A stretch of DNA of 64,000 nt, taken from Porphyridium purpureum (Eukaryota > Rhodophyta > Bangiophyceae > Porphyridiales > Porphyridiaceae). Location: contig VRMN01000003.1 of the NCBI GenBank assembly GCA_008690995.1, positions 620,001 to 684,000 of the forward strand, given 5' to 3'. The notes below the pieces were generated by a model. The model ran no database searches. It saw only the letters and a list, made by a program, of their open reading frames with translations, and was not told the origin of the DNA. Positions within the stretch are counted from its first letter, which is position 1, and each line of letters begins with the position of its first letter. Shown here one piece after another: positions 50,103-59,927 of this stretch. The translations under genes and the position numbers were made by a program.

Positions 50103-50519
50103 AGCACGCGTCGTGAAGGCAATTCAAGACGATCTCCTCTTTGCGCCCAATTTGAAATCAAGGTCCACGTGAGATGCTTGAAGTCACAATAACCCACCCC
50201 GCCCAGGATACACGCACGCACGCACGCACACACGCACGCACGCACGCGGCTCCACAACTTTCGTTGCACGGGCGCTCGGCCGTTCGAAAGGAACTGCTCT
50301 GCCCCGCTCCTCTAATACACAATTTTTTGTACGCCATACACTTCTCCTTTGCGGGATACTTCCTGTAGTAATTCGCGCCAGCACGTCGCGAGTCTGCTCA
50401 CGGTGGCCAACGAACAGATGTTGAGCATGCATCTCCGGTGAGAGTTTCTCTCCTCCGTAAATTTATAAAAACACTTCAAAGGTGTAGAAATTTACTAGAA
50501 CCAAAATTCGAGCAAAGGT
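50103..50519. promoter_or_regulatory. Divergent spacer with ACGC microsatellite
   Basis: 417 bp between diverging genes. It holds an (ACGC)n run at 50211-50247 and no exact GTACAGT copy, making it one of the few spacers without the motif. Confidence 0.45.
50211..50247 (+). repeat. (ACGC)n microsatellite
   Basis: About nine ACGC units with one ACAC interruption. Confidence 0.9.
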
Positions 50520-51569
50520 ATGGGCGATCTGCGAGCGACGAGCGTTGTGATGGATTGCGAGAGAAATACAATTTGTCCGCGGCGCAGCCGTGACCTAGCC
50601 GGGCGGTGGCCCAAGCGCGACCGCGAAGCGCACCCGACTTGTGCGAGTCAACGCACACAAAGGCCCAGGCTTGAACCGCGGAATTCTGTACTTCCAACTC
50701 GTGTTAATGGACCGGAGCATCCTGTGTCTCACCGGTCCTTGGACCAAGCCGGATCGAAAGCGGTCTGTGCTTTGTTCTTTCCTTCGCTTCAGTCTCAGGT
50801 CTCGGCCACCGAGCTTCGTGAGCTGCTCTCAAAGCACGGAGTCCCCCACATCAAGAGTCTGCGTTATATATTCTGTTTCAGGACACCAGCCGGTGTTTGG
50901 TCAGCTTGGGTCATTTCGAACGAAGTGAGGTATGCGCAGGATATCGTACATTTCGTACAGGAAGCCCATGTGCTTCGAGAGGATGGCATTTTGCATCGCC
51001 CTTCCATCGAGCCGTTGTCCTTGTTCTTAGAGAGCTCCACGTGTTCGGCCATTTATGGCTTTGAGAAGAAGCATTCAATGGTGCGCACCAAAGGTGGCCT
51101 TTGCAACACACTGATATTCAAAAACATTCCTCGCGGGATTTCTTTGGATGAATGGAGTGCGCATTTTCCGTCGGCATCTCGAATACGGAGTGGAACTGGT
51201 ATGATTTGGGTTTCGTATTTGGATGCCGAGGCCTGTGTGCAAGAGTTTTACGACATTCTGATCTCGAAGCGTGAAGTGCATTCACTTTCGGGTCAGCGCG
51301 TTTTCTTGGACGGCTTTTTGCACGATGACACAACTGACGGCGCGGGTTCAAGGAAAGAAGGCGTGGGCCCGACAAAAGCTGCTTCGAACACCCTGCGACA
51401 TTCTTTAGTAGCAAGTGCTTCACTGTCAGGTCTTTGCCTGTCTGATGGAGATAGTGTGCGCTATCATGAACCAGACGTGTGGGCGGATCTAAGACTCCGA
51501 GCTTCGCTGTCATGGGAGTCGTGCTCTCGACCAGGAGCCCTCAGAATTCTGCGTGAGAATCTCGCATAA
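50520..51569 (+). CDS. Protein with two RRM-like folds
   Basis: 349 residues from ATG 50520. A region at about 185-260 reads like an RNA-recognition motif: LIFKNIPRGIS (RNP2 position), then GTGMIWVSYLDAEACVQEFYD (RNP1 position, aromatic residues partly kept), then a final strand RVFLDGF. An earlier region (about 78-145, ALFFPSLQSQVSATELRELL) may be a second, more degenerate copy. The N-terminal 75 residues are basic and low-complexity. RNA binding is inferred; the RNP1 glycine/aromatic pattern is weak, so the call is moderate. It converges with eIF2B-epsilon. Confidence 0.6.
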   Translation: MGDLRATSVVMDCERNTICPRRSRDLAGRWPKRDREAHPTCASQRTQRPRLEPRNSVLPTRVNGPEHPVSHRSLDQAGSKAVCALFFPSLQSQVSATELRELLSKHGVPHIKSLRYIFCFRTPAGVWSAWVISNEVRYAQDIVHFVQEAHVLREDGILHRPSIEPLSLFLESSTCSAIYGFEKKHSMVRTKGGLCNTLIFKNIPRGISLDEWSAHFPSASRIRSGTGMIWVSYLDAEACVQEFYDILISKREVHSLSGQRVFLDGFLHDDTTDGAGSRKEGVGPTKAASNTLRHSLVASASLSGLCLSDGDSVRYHEPDVWADLRLRASLSWESCSRPGALRILRENLA

Positions 51570-51804
51570 TGGTGCACATCACTGAGAACAGCAGACGAGG
51601 AGATACTGAAGTAGAGTATCCTGACCAAATTGGAGATTCTCACAGGTGACAAAGTTCCAGCCTGTTTATGTTGTTGTCGCATCTGAAGCTTGTCGTGCGC
51701 TACTGTTACTTCGGCTCGGGAGAATGTCGTCGTCCGCACGTTGAGCTTCAGAAACAGACACAGTCTCTCAAATTCGCATCTCTGTGACGATAGAAGGAAT
51801 TAAT

Positions 51805-54093
51805 TTATTCTGCAGACAAGGCTCGAACATTTGCGTGGTCGTTCTCGTCGTCATCCTCGTCCTCCTCCTCCTCGTCCTCCTCCTCCTCGTCCTCTTCATC
51901 CGCTTCAGCGAGCCACTCAACAAATGGCGAACATGCTTTGAAAGCTTCTCGCAGAGCGCCAGGAATATTCCCATCAGCCCAGTCGAGAATCGCGTCCTCC
52001 GGAACAATCTCATGATCATACAGCAACTTTAAAATCGTTGGAGCAGCTTTGAGATAGGCGGCGTTTGCGCTCTCGGATAAGAAGCAAAGCACAGCCATTA
52101 ACACCTCACTTTGCTCTGTTTCCCGGGGAGCAAACCTTACGACCAGCGCAGACCAGCCCTGAAGAAGACGATTCAGCTCTTCAAGAAAGGAGCGGCCCGA
52201 CCTCGCCTCCCTCAGAATTGCCGCAAAAATCTCACGGGCACAGTCCGCAAAAGAGCGGTCGTAGACCAGTTTTAGCGAGTTAACCTCGAGCACCGAATTC
52301 TCAATGTCATGACCTTCACGGATCGCCCTAGTCACTGTATCCAAAATCTCCGATGCAAAGGTATTGGCAGATGACATCACAACGCCATTTCCCTCTGTAT
52401 CGGCGAGGTTCGGGAAGCTTTGCAAATCAACGCCACTTTCAACCTCTTCATCAGAATATTCCTCTAAATCTTCAGGTTCCAAAATGTTGCGAAGCAAACA
52501 CCTATCCGACTGCTTGGCGACCATTTCTGGCGAAACCCACTTCGCGAATTGGGTACACGCCAGAATCGAGTCTCTGACGTCATCTGGCGCAAGAGCGCAT
52601 ACCTTCTCACGCGCTGTAACTTCTTGGCCTCTACTATCCACCTTCTGCGAGTCGGCGCTTAAACTTTCATTGACGTCGACGTCGGACAACAAGGTGCTAC
52701 CCAAATCCTCCACTTCGCGCTTCTTTTCAAGCATGTCTTCGCGAACAAGAAATGAACCGGGCGCAATCACAGCGCCAGGTTCCAGTACGATACCGCTACC
52801 GAGCACGCTACCCTTTCCTATCTTACAACCCTTTGATATCACGCAGTTCTTACACACAACGGCGCACTCGATCCATGCATCATCTTCGACCGTGACACCA
52901 TCCATGAGAATGCTGCTGCGAATCTCGACGCGACAACCTACAACGACTCCTTTTCCAAGCGCAGACTTGCTCACGTATGAGTGAGCCCGCACCTCAACAT
53001 CCGCTCCCAGAACAGTATCAGCCACCAAACGACTGGAAGGATCCACCTTCACACTGCCCTCCTTATACACGCTGTTTCGATGCCGAATACACCGCTGACC
53101 AGGAATCAGCTCAAGCTCGGGAACCAGCGGATACAGCCAGCGCTGCATAAAGTCATTCTGAGCACTGAGCGCTGAACCAAAGTCTGTGACTACGGTACCA
53201 CTGCCAGGCGCATGAGCAGATGTAAAGTGAGCGTAGATTCGGTTCCCAAGAACTTCTCCGTCGCCGCTATCCAGCTTCCCGCGCACATAGTCACGAATTT
53301 CGTCAAAGTCAAAGTTCTCGCGAAACTCAACCATGATCTCTGGGCCACAGATGTCGACGCCGATATCCACAGCGTCCGCGATCGCACAAAGACGCTCTCT
53401 GCTTTTTCCGAATGTACTTGCGAGCTCAATTTTTATGGAATCTGCTCGCTCACCGTCATCGTATTTCAAGAGCTGAAAGTCGTCGGGATCAAAAACAATG
53501 CAAAGCGGTCTGGTCGCGCCATCACGGCGCACACCCCTACGAAAGGCGGTCGTTAGAAGCCAGTTTTTGTCGCTTGCGCGCCGCGCGCGATGTTCACGGA
53601 GAAGGGTTGAGAGGTCCAGACTAAAAACTGCCCCTAAAGAGACGAGCACAAAATCCTGACGGGGCCGGAGGTCATCACGCGTCTCAAGCTCACGGAGCGC
53701 GTCACCTTCCGAGTGCCAGTCGCTTCCTTCAAAAATTGTGATTGTCATGCCTCGCATGGAAAAGCTTCGATTCGGCTTTTCGTCCTGAACTGCCGATGCA
53801 ACGTTGGACAGAGCACTTTGAACAGCCGTACTGTCATCACGCACGACGAGCAGAATGCATTCTTGAACACCGCCACGCAAGAGGGTTTCAAGTTGAAAGA
53901 AAAGGATCGGTACGTTGGCAACCGGAAGCAGGGCTGCTGGCTGACCTGTGAGCGTGCTGTACGCGTCGGCACCCGGCGTCATCTGGCTGACGACAACCAC
54001 GGCCCGAAGCGGCTCGTCCTCACTTTGGTGGCCGATGCTCGGCGGTCCGCCAGAAGCCTTGGATCCGCTGGGACGGCGCTCACCTTTGGCCAT
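51805..54093 (-). CDS. EIF2B5: Translation factor eIF2B subunit epsilon
   Basis: Catalytic subunit of the eIF2B complex that exchanges GDP for GTP on eIF2. From ATG 54093 the product has 762 residues (human about 720). Domains: a nucleotidyltransferase-like fold (about 29-250) with QPAALLPVANVPIL; a left-handed beta-helix of hexapeptide repeats (about 345-455: TVLGADVEV, SALGKGVVVG, CKIGKGSVLGSG); and a C-terminal W2/HEAT domain (about 580-735) that includes WADGNIPGALREAF. The last 25 or so residues form a run of Glu and Asp; acidic boxes in W2 bind eIF2-beta, but here the run lies after the fold. The frame extends upstream to a GTG, but the promoter motif GGTACAGT at 54258 and the family alignment support ATG 54093. 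Confidence 0.95.
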   Translation of the reverse strand: MAKGERRPSGSKASGGPPSIGHQSEDEPLRAVVVVSQMTPGADAYSTLTGQPAALLPVANVPILFFQLETLLRGGVQECILLVVRDDSTAVQSALSNVASAVQDEKPNRSFSMRGMTITIFEGSDWHSEGDALRELETRDDLRPRQDFVLVSLGAVFSLDLSTLLREHRARRASDKNWLLTTAFRRGVRRDGATRPLCIVFDPDDFQLLKYDDGERADSIKIELASTFGKSRERLCAIADAVDIGVDICGPEIMVEFRENFDFDEIRDYVRGKLDSGDGEVLGNRIYAHFTSAHAPGSGTVVTDFGSALSAQNDFMQRWLYPLVPELELIPGQRCIRHRNSVYKEGSVKVDPSSRLVADTVLGADVEVRAHSYVSKSALGKGVVVGCRVEIRSSILMDGVTVEDDAWIECAVVCKNCVISKGCKIGKGSVLGSGIVLEPGAVIAPGSFLVREDMLEKKREVEDLGSTLLSDVDVNESLSADSQKVDSRGQEVTAREKVCALAPDDVRDSILACTQFAKWVSPEMVAKQSDRCLLRNILEPEDLEEYSDEEVESGVDLQSFPNLADTEGNGVVMSSANTFASEILDTVTRAIREGHDIENSVLEVNSLKLVYDRSFADCAREIFAAILREARSGRSFLEELNRLLQGWSALVVRFAPRETEQSEVLMAVLCFLSESANAAYLKAAPTILKLLYDHEIVPEDAILDWADGNIPGALREAFKACSPFVEWLAEADEEDEEEEDEEEEDEDDDENDHANVRALSAE

Positions 54094-54818
54094 CGCGGCT
54101 GAGAAGCTCTCGCTCCAGGATACTGTCACAGCCCCAGCAAGTTGGCGATGCGCCGAAATCGGCAACCTGGGAATGTGTGTGAGATCCCCTCCAACGCGCC
54201 TTCGGTTCCGCCCGACGCGGAAATGCGGCCTGAACACGGAGACGTGCGTCGAACATGGGTACAGTGCAGCTGTACGGTTGTCTAGATGTGGCGAGGCGCC
54301 TGCCTACAAAAAGCTGCCGACTGGTTTGGCAGCGCTGGCGCACCTTCGGGCTACGAACAGACAAACGAGCCGAGCGGCGGTTGATCGGTTGCCTGCAGGG
54401 AGCGCGATTGCGAGGGAACGGAAGGGGTAAGGTCTGCGACTCTGGGGTGGGAGTCCGCTCATTTTTCTTCGGCGTGGCTGCGCGAGCACGAGAGGAGCGT
54501 CTTTATTTTGGGTGGCTACAGGTTTCCAGGGCGGATTGCGCCCTCCAGACCGGAATTGCTGAGTCGTACGCTTGCGACCTCTATCGCTGGAGACCCTGGC
54601 TTAGAGCATCGCTTGCTTCCTTTCGCCCTTGTCGCTCCTTGAAATTTCTGCCTGGGTTTGACGTTCTCGCCGTGAACATCGTGGAACGTGCATGTAGCTG
54701 AGCGGGACACGGCTACTGTTTCTCCACAGCGCGGAATACACTGCATTCAGCGCGTTTCGATTGACCAAGCCCTGATCATAGGCCATCCCTGAAAGGTATT
54801 CGCAGAGGGCAATTCCTA
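54094..54818. promoter_or_regulatory. Divergent spacer with GGTACAGT
   Basis: 725 bp between eIF2B-epsilon (minus) and the E2 gene (plus). GGTACAGT lies at 54258-54265 with GCTGTACG close by (54269-54276), a loose inverted pair 165 bp before the left ATG. Nothing else was recognised. Confidence 0.45.
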
Positions 54819-55328
54819 ATGTCGTCCCAAACGGCGCAGTCGGCATTGCTTTTGCTCAAGCAACTTAAAGAGCTGAATAAGGACCCGCATTCGGGGTTTT
54901 CTGCGGGCCTCGTTGATGATTCGAATCCATTTGAGTGGCAGCTTATCCTGACGGGTCCGCCAGATACTTTATACGATGGTGGTCTTTTCAAGGCGCGCAT
55001 GACATTTCCACATGAATTCCCATTCATGCCGCCCACCATGAGATTCTCTTCAGAAATGTGGCACCCGAATATTTACCCGGATGGTCGGGTGTGTATTTCG
55101 ATTTTGCACCCTCCTGGTGATGATCCAAATCACTACGAGAGTGCGATGGAGCGCTGGAACCCTGTGCACACCGTGGAGTCGATTTTAATAAGTGTGATCT
55201 CTATGCTTGCTTCGCCGAACGACGAGTCTGCAGCGAATTTAGATGCGGCAAAGCAGTGGCGCGAGGATCCAGAGGCGTTCAAGAAGAAGGTCAAGCAGAC
55301 TGTTCGCAAGGCACAAGAAGAAATTTGA
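54819..55328 (+). CDS. UBE2G2: Ubiquitin-conjugating enzyme, UBE2G2/Ubc7 type
   Basis: E2 enzyme that carries ubiquitin on a cysteine thioester; the Ubc7/UBE2G2 class serves ER-associated degradation. 169 residues (human UBE2G2 165). The E2 fold is complete: PPDTLYDGG, the FPFMPP turn, HPN (82-84) and active-site Cys92 in GRVCISIL. The class-specific acidic insertion follows the cysteine (HPPGDDPNHYESAMERW, 97-113). The C-terminal helix is short and lacks a membrane anchor, so recruitment by a partner such as Cue1/gp78 is expected from the family. Close match throughout. Confidence 0.95.
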   Translation: MSSQTAQSALLLLKQLKELNKDPHSGFSAGLVDDSNPFEWQLILTGPPDTLYDGGLFKARMTFPHEFPFMPPTMRFSSEMWHPNIYPDGRVCISILHPPGDDPNHYESAMERWNPVHTVESILISVISMLASPNDESAANLDAAKQWREDPEAFKKKVKQTVRKAQEEI

Positions 55329-55864
55329 GCAATCCTGGGCAATCGTTTCGGACCTCTGGAAGGTAGGTGAGTTCCCAGTAAAATTGCACAGGGTGGTACA
55401 ACACGGCGCCGAGCGTAAGCGGCGCCGGTGAAGCTGGCTTCCCACGGGTCAGCCACCAGAGACGAGCTGCGTGCGGGGCCAGGTCGGATGGCCATGGAGT
55501 ACAGTATGTACTGTACTTAGACTTTTTTTAACCTACCCGAAACGTAAATAATGCATTGTTGGGCTTGCGGCGGCCGCTCTCTCGCATCTGTACCAGAACG
55601 GCACAGAAAAATGAGCGCGGCAACGCCGCGTTGACGGGCGTGCCGCAGAGAAGGCGACCTTGACGAGAGCCGCGACCAGGATTTGTGCAAGCGATCGCGT
55701 TTCGGCCACAGCAGTCGTCGCCTCGCATATGTTTCCGGATACCCGTACCCTTTTGCGTCTCTGAAACATCAAGAAGTCCGTGGCGAGGATCCTGAACGCC
55801 GTTGTGTAGCCGGTTCCTGCGACACGTTGTTTGGGCGCGATTGTTCTGGGTACATATCCATACC
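55329..55864. promoter_or_regulatory. Spacer with perfect AGTACAGTA/TACTGTACT palindrome
   Basis: 536 bp between two plus-strand genes. At 55498-55517 two perfect 9-bp arms (AGTACAGTA, TACTGTACT) flank TG, about 350 bp before the eIF3h ATG. It is the same arrangement as the palindrome at 21053. Confidence 0.5.
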
Positions 55865-56893
55865 ATGGCGACCTCTGCAAAACTACCGCGCGCGCCGCGC
55901 ATCACCCAGATTGAATTGGACGCCCTTGCGGTGATGAAGATTATCAAGCACTGCCAGGAAACATATCCATTGACGGTCGCTGGACAGTTACTCGGCATGG
56001 AAATGGGTACCGCACTGCAGATCACAAACTGCTATTCCTTCCCGCAGAGCTCGCTGTCAAGCTCTGGGGATGACCTGGACAATGTCGAAGTCGACCAGTC
56101 TTTGTTCCAGATGGAGATGATGAAGTGTGTGCGCGAGGTGAACATCGATCACCAGGTGGTCGGTTGGTATCAGAGCTCCGGAAGTCAGATGGGTTCCTTC
56201 CTCACCTCGCAGTGGATTGATACGCAGGTATCGTACCAGACAAACTTGGATAACTGTGTGAGTCTGATTTACGATCCTATTCGAACCGTCGACGGAACCC
56301 TGTTCTTACGAGCGTATCGCCTCACCGATGCATTCCTGAAACTGCACGCTGAGGGAAACTTCTCGTCCTATGCATTTGCACGGCATAAGCTCACTGCAGG
56401 TGGAATTTTGGATGAGATTCCTGTGAAGATTCGGAATGCTTCATTGATTAACGCCCTTATTACGTCTTTGGAGCTGTCGCCAGAAGTGAAAGGCGAACAT
56501 GACGTAGCGATCGACAGGCTGCGGGAACCGAACAAGCCTGTAGTCGAGCAGACCCTTGATTACATTATCAATGACATGGACGAGCTGACAAGAGATCAGA
56601 GCAAGTACACTTTTTTCCTGCGAAATTTTTCGCGCAGCGCGGCGCCGCAGATGGATGCGTTCCGACGCAAGCAGGCGGAAGCAGAGGCTCGAAACATCAG
56701 TTCAGAATTTGCATTTGACGATCCGGCTCTTTACCACGCGTTGCTCTCGGAGCCTTCGAGAATGGACACAAAGTTGATTTTGCGAGATCTGCAGTCATAC
56801 ATGGAGAGCGTGAACAGTCTCAGTCGCTCAAGCTTGCTACGAAGGAGTGCGGTGCATGCCATTCAAACTAATGCGGAAGAGACAGATCTGTAG
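55865..56893 (+). CDS. EIF3H: Translation initiation factor eIF3 subunit h
   Basis: Subunit of the eIF3 scaffold that loads the 40S ribosome. 342 residues from ATG 55865 (human 352). The MPN domain (about 12-145) starts ITQIELDALAVMKIIKH and contains VVGWYQSSGSQMGSF, where the metal-binding JAMM histidines are absent, as in other eIF3h proteins, so it is not a protease. A C-terminal helical region (about 190-340) includes LDYIINDMDELTRDQSKYTFFLRN, typical of the subunit. A non-ATG extension upstream was not used. Confidence 0.93.
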   Translation: MATSAKLPRAPRITQIELDALAVMKIIKHCQETYPLTVAGQLLGMEMGTALQITNCYSFPQSSLSSSGDDLDNVEVDQSLFQMEMMKCVREVNIDHQVVGWYQSSGSQMGSFLTSQWIDTQVSYQTNLDNCVSLIYDPIRTVDGTLFLRAYRLTDAFLKLHAEGNFSSYAFARHKLTAGGILDEIPVKIRNASLINALITSLELSPEVKGEHDVAIDRLREPNKPVVEQTLDYIINDMDELTRDQSKYTFFLRNFSRSAAPQMDAFRRKQAEAEARNISSEFAFDDPALYHALLSEPSRMDTKLILRDLQSYMESVNSLSRSSLLRRSAVHAIQTNAEETDL

Positions 56894-57225
56894 ATTGGTG
56901 GCTTCATTTTCTGCTCGGCGTGCAGTTAATCATTGTTTTAGCGTTAATTTTCGAAGGTGCCCCTGCACATCGCGTTTGGCGAGACTTTATTCGGCGTAAG
57001 AAGAATCACCAAAGTAAAAAGTGGCTGAAGCTGACGCCTTCTGTCGAATTACTCCGCAAATCATGAAAAGAATGTCCGCGCTACTAGGTCCGCCGAATTG
57101 GTTTCTCAGAACAGGTTAACAGAGCAACCGGCGAATGCCAGCACGAAAAGCGCGTTGGATCGAGGAACATTTCGGACAGATCTGCGTCATTTGCGTCGAA
57201 GTCGACAAACGAAGGTGTAGTAGGG
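56894..57225. other. Spacer without recognised motif
   Basis: 332 bp between eIF3h and the next plus-strand gene. I see no exact GTACAGT and no open frame worth calling. Confidence 0.4.
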
Positions 57226-58851
57226 ATGGATGGCTCACTCGAACGCATGGCATGCCTCCTATGGGATGATGCTCTTCCAGATTATTCGCCGGAAGGCCTC
57301 TTGCAGCAATGTGAAACGTATATGCCGGAGCTGCGCGCAGCGCTTTCCCTCGACCAGGTCGAGTGGGCCCTCGTTATAGGAATGGGATTGGTTCTGAAGT
57401 CATCGCGCGAGAGTCTTGTGCCTCTATTGGGGATCTTTATCGAGATATATGAACGCTCGGAGAAAGCGCTGACTGAGGGAGGATGTCCAAAGATTATTTC
57501 TCCGGCAATTGAGGGGCATATTTTGTCCCTCGCCGCACCAGCATGTCTATTGCGACTTGCGATACTTCACCTTCAGAACCAGCAGCGAGAAGCGCCACTC
57601 GAGTTGGAACACCGCCTTGAACAAATGCGTAGCAGTGATGATCTATCCACGACCATGGCGCGCATGTGGGGCGAAAGTACATCCACGAGGCCAAGGGCTG
57701 CTCGTGAAGCATTGAATTCGAAGTCCTACTTTCGAGGCCTGTCACTGCTTGACTGGCTTGAACGCATGGCTCTTCGTTGTGAGAGTGGAGATACTTTACT
57801 CTTGTGTGAGGTTCTCGAAAGCTGCATGTACATGTCCCCATGGGACGCCTTGCAACCGGGAACGATACAGTCTGCCCTCAGTATAGCTTTGGATCGGGCT
57901 CGCAGTCCATGTCATCTCATTCGCTCATGTGGACTACGCATGTGCCTACAAATATTCAATCGGCGAAGTTCGGGAGGCGAAGAGTCGCACCGACTCACTA
58001 CGCTTGTCGAACAGATGGACGCATTGGCGATTGTGAGTTGCGATGGACTTGCCTTTCGACAAGAGCTGAACGTGTTTGAGCTCTCATTTTCGACCATGAT
58101 CTATGCTTTATCCGTCCGTAGGGGTCTAATCGACCCAACTGATCCAGAAAAACAGAAGCAAGCGGCTCGTAAGCGCAGTTGCATATCAAAGTCGCTCAGA
58201 GCTCTTCACTTTCTCCTTGAAGTCGAAGCTAGCGTGCAGAACAACTCCAGTGCAGAACTTGCTGAATGCTTGCAATGCCTTCATGACTGCATGCTACCGC
58301 TCGCTGCGGAGACAGGGCCCGGAATGATTGAGCATTCCGAAGAGCTTATATCTCTGTTTTGTGGCTTTTGTGAACGGAGCGTGAATGCATTTTGTACGAC
58401 TAGATCCAAGCGGTTCCTCGAACAATGTCTGACGTTGTGGCAAGCAATCTCGGAGAGCATTTGGCCGTTTCTCGAGACAGGTGCTCGAAACTCTCCCTTT
58501 CTCACCATGCTAGTCTCTTGCTGGCTCTCTTTCCCTCTTCGCATGTCAAATTGTTCTGATTCCAGCGTCCATGAAACTGGAGTCTTTGTGGCGCGCTCCT
58601 TATTACTTCGCACCATGTCTTTCGGTGCAGGTTCGCGGAATGAAACCCGACTTCTTTTGGACCTAGCAAAACAAGAGATTGCGGGTATCAGAGACAGCTC
58701 AGCGAGAAACGACGAACCAATTCGTGCCGTGTTGCGCATTCTCGACGGGTGCGTACTTGCGGACGAGATTTCCATCGGCAATTCTTTGGATAGAGCGACT
58801 GAACCGGTCTACGAAGATTTGATTAAGATTGGGGAGTATCTAAAATCTTGA
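57226..58851 (+). CDS. Helical protein of unknown function
   Basis: 541 residues from ATG 57226. The sequence is rich in Leu, Cys, Ser and Arg and reads as successive amphipathic helices, which could be a HEAT/ARM-like solenoid. No catalytic motif, signal peptide or membrane segment is clear. Helical stretches such as LLLCEVLESCMYMSPWDAL and LRALHFLLEVEASV support a repeat-like fold but not a family. It converges with the small plastid protein gene (147-bp spacer). Confidence 0.7.
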   Translation: MDGSLERMACLLWDDALPDYSPEGLLQQCETYMPELRAALSLDQVEWALVIGMGLVLKSSRESLVPLLGIFIEIYERSEKALTEGGCPKIISPAIEGHILSLAAPACLLRLAILHLQNQQREAPLELEHRLEQMRSSDDLSTTMARMWGESTSTRPRAAREALNSKSYFRGLSLLDWLERMALRCESGDTLLLCEVLESCMYMSPWDALQPGTIQSALSIALDRARSPCHLIRSCGLRMCLQIFNRRSSGGEESHRLTTLVEQMDALAIVSCDGLAFRQELNVFELSFSTMIYALSVRRGLIDPTDPEKQKQAARKRSCISKSLRALHFLLEVEASVQNNSSAELAECLQCLHDCMLPLAAETGPGMIEHSEELISLFCGFCERSVNAFCTTRSKRFLEQCLTLWQAISESIWPFLETGARNSPFLTMLVSCWLSFPLRMSNCSDSSVHETGVFVARSLLLRTMSFGAGSRNETRLLLDLAKQEIAGIRDSSARNDEPIRAVLRILDGCVLADEISIGNSLDRATEPVYEDLIKIGEYLKS

Positions 58852-58998
58852 ATATGGAATACCGTGATTCTATTGTTGAGCTATTGTGTCGAATCAAACC
58901 TGAGCGTAGCAGTTTCGCGAGCCCAGCGTACAAGGACAAATCAAGGCTAACAGAAACCATTCTAATATCCCAGAACCTTCTTGATGGCACCGACCCGA

Positions 58999-59667
58999 CT
59001 AGTCACTCGCTGGCGTCTTTCCTTCGCCACGCGTGCGGGGACCAGGCGCACTCCTGAAGTTCGATGCGGTGTCGACTGGGCGGGCACGGCCGTCCTTCAG
59101 TGTTGGTTTGTAATAAGACCCGGCGGCCGGATTTGGATCTGGCATCCAGCCGCTGAGCAGTCCCTCTGGAGCTTCTACCTTCACATGTTCAGTGATGTTG
59201 GGTGCCTTGCCGTCCATTTCATCGTCATGCTTTGCAAAACCGACAATCAAGTTCTTGCTCAGTTTAAAAGAGGGACGTAGCTCCTTTGCATGCAACAAAA
59301 TGGTGCGCTTGTGAATTGCAATGGCAGCATCATATTGATTGTTCTCTGCAACCAGCGCACCTGTCTTTACCCATTCGTCAGATCCTGCGTCTTTGACATA
59401 CACCACAATCTCGACCGTCTCCTCGAGTTCGACTAGACTCAAATAGGTATTCAGCAATGTCTTTTGGCTCTTCTTTCCGTCTGTTGTGCCTTTTGTTTTC
59501 GGCTTGCCAAATCCACTCATACAGATTATGCTGGTTCTGGCGGTGGGCTGGTTGCGCGCATCCCGGGCGCGCATCCTGCACAAAGACGCGCGGGCATGCG
59601 CGACATTCGAGCGCCCACTCGGGTAGACCGCTCCTGATGCGCACAGAAAGCCGATGATAAAACCCAT
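58999..59667 (-). CDS. Small plastid-targeted protein, possibly HHL1/DUF6523-like
   Basis: From ATG 59667 the product has 222 residues. Residues 1 to about 49 (MGFIIGF..., Ala/Ser/Arg-rich, ending SIICMSGFG) resemble a plastid transit peptide and parallel the APS reductase leader (MAFI...LLRMS). The mature part holds a compact domain (about 65-160: ETVEIVVYVKDAGSDEWVK, then ALVAENNQYDAAIAIHKRTI) and a Gly/Pro-rich tail. The domain recalls small algal and cyanobacterial proteins of the HHL1/DUF6523 kind, linked in plants to photosystem II care, but this is only a low-confidence resemblance. A start at 59520 would give a 173-residue protein without the leader. Confidence 0.7.
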   Translation of the reverse strand: MGFIIGFLCASGAVYPSGRSNVAHARASLCRMRARDARNQPTARTSIICMSGFGKPKTKGTTDGKKSQKTLLNTYLSLVELEETVEIVVYVKDAGSDEWVKTGALVAENNQYDAAIAIHKRTILLHAKELRPSFKLSKNLIVGFAKHDDEMDGKAPNITEHVKVEAPEGLLSGWMPDPNPAAGSYYKPTLKDGRARPVDTASNFRSAPGPRTRGEGKTPASD

Positions 59668-59927
59668 CGCGTCAGATGCTCCTTGTCCTGCGACCCTCCC
59701 TTTACTCGCTGGCAACTAGTGACTGAGCCTGCAAACGTCTCTTGCATGATCCAGACGGCCGAGTTGCTGATTTTCGGCCACTTCAGCGCAGAGTGGCGCG
59801 CACCTGGCGCGACCACTGTACGCGAGCAAGTTGCCGCGGTTCGTAACGCTGTACCTGTGCGTCGTGTGCACGTATCTGCGGCCGGGCACGCGGAGCTGCA
59901 AGAGTGTGCGCGGCTGCCGCATTCGAC
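59668..59927. promoter_or_regulatory. Divergent promoter with ACTGTAC and CTGTACC
   Basis: 260-bp spacer between two diverging genes. ACTGTAC lies at 59815-59821 and GCTGTACC at 59848-59855, each about 75-185 bp from the two start codons. Confidence 0.45.
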
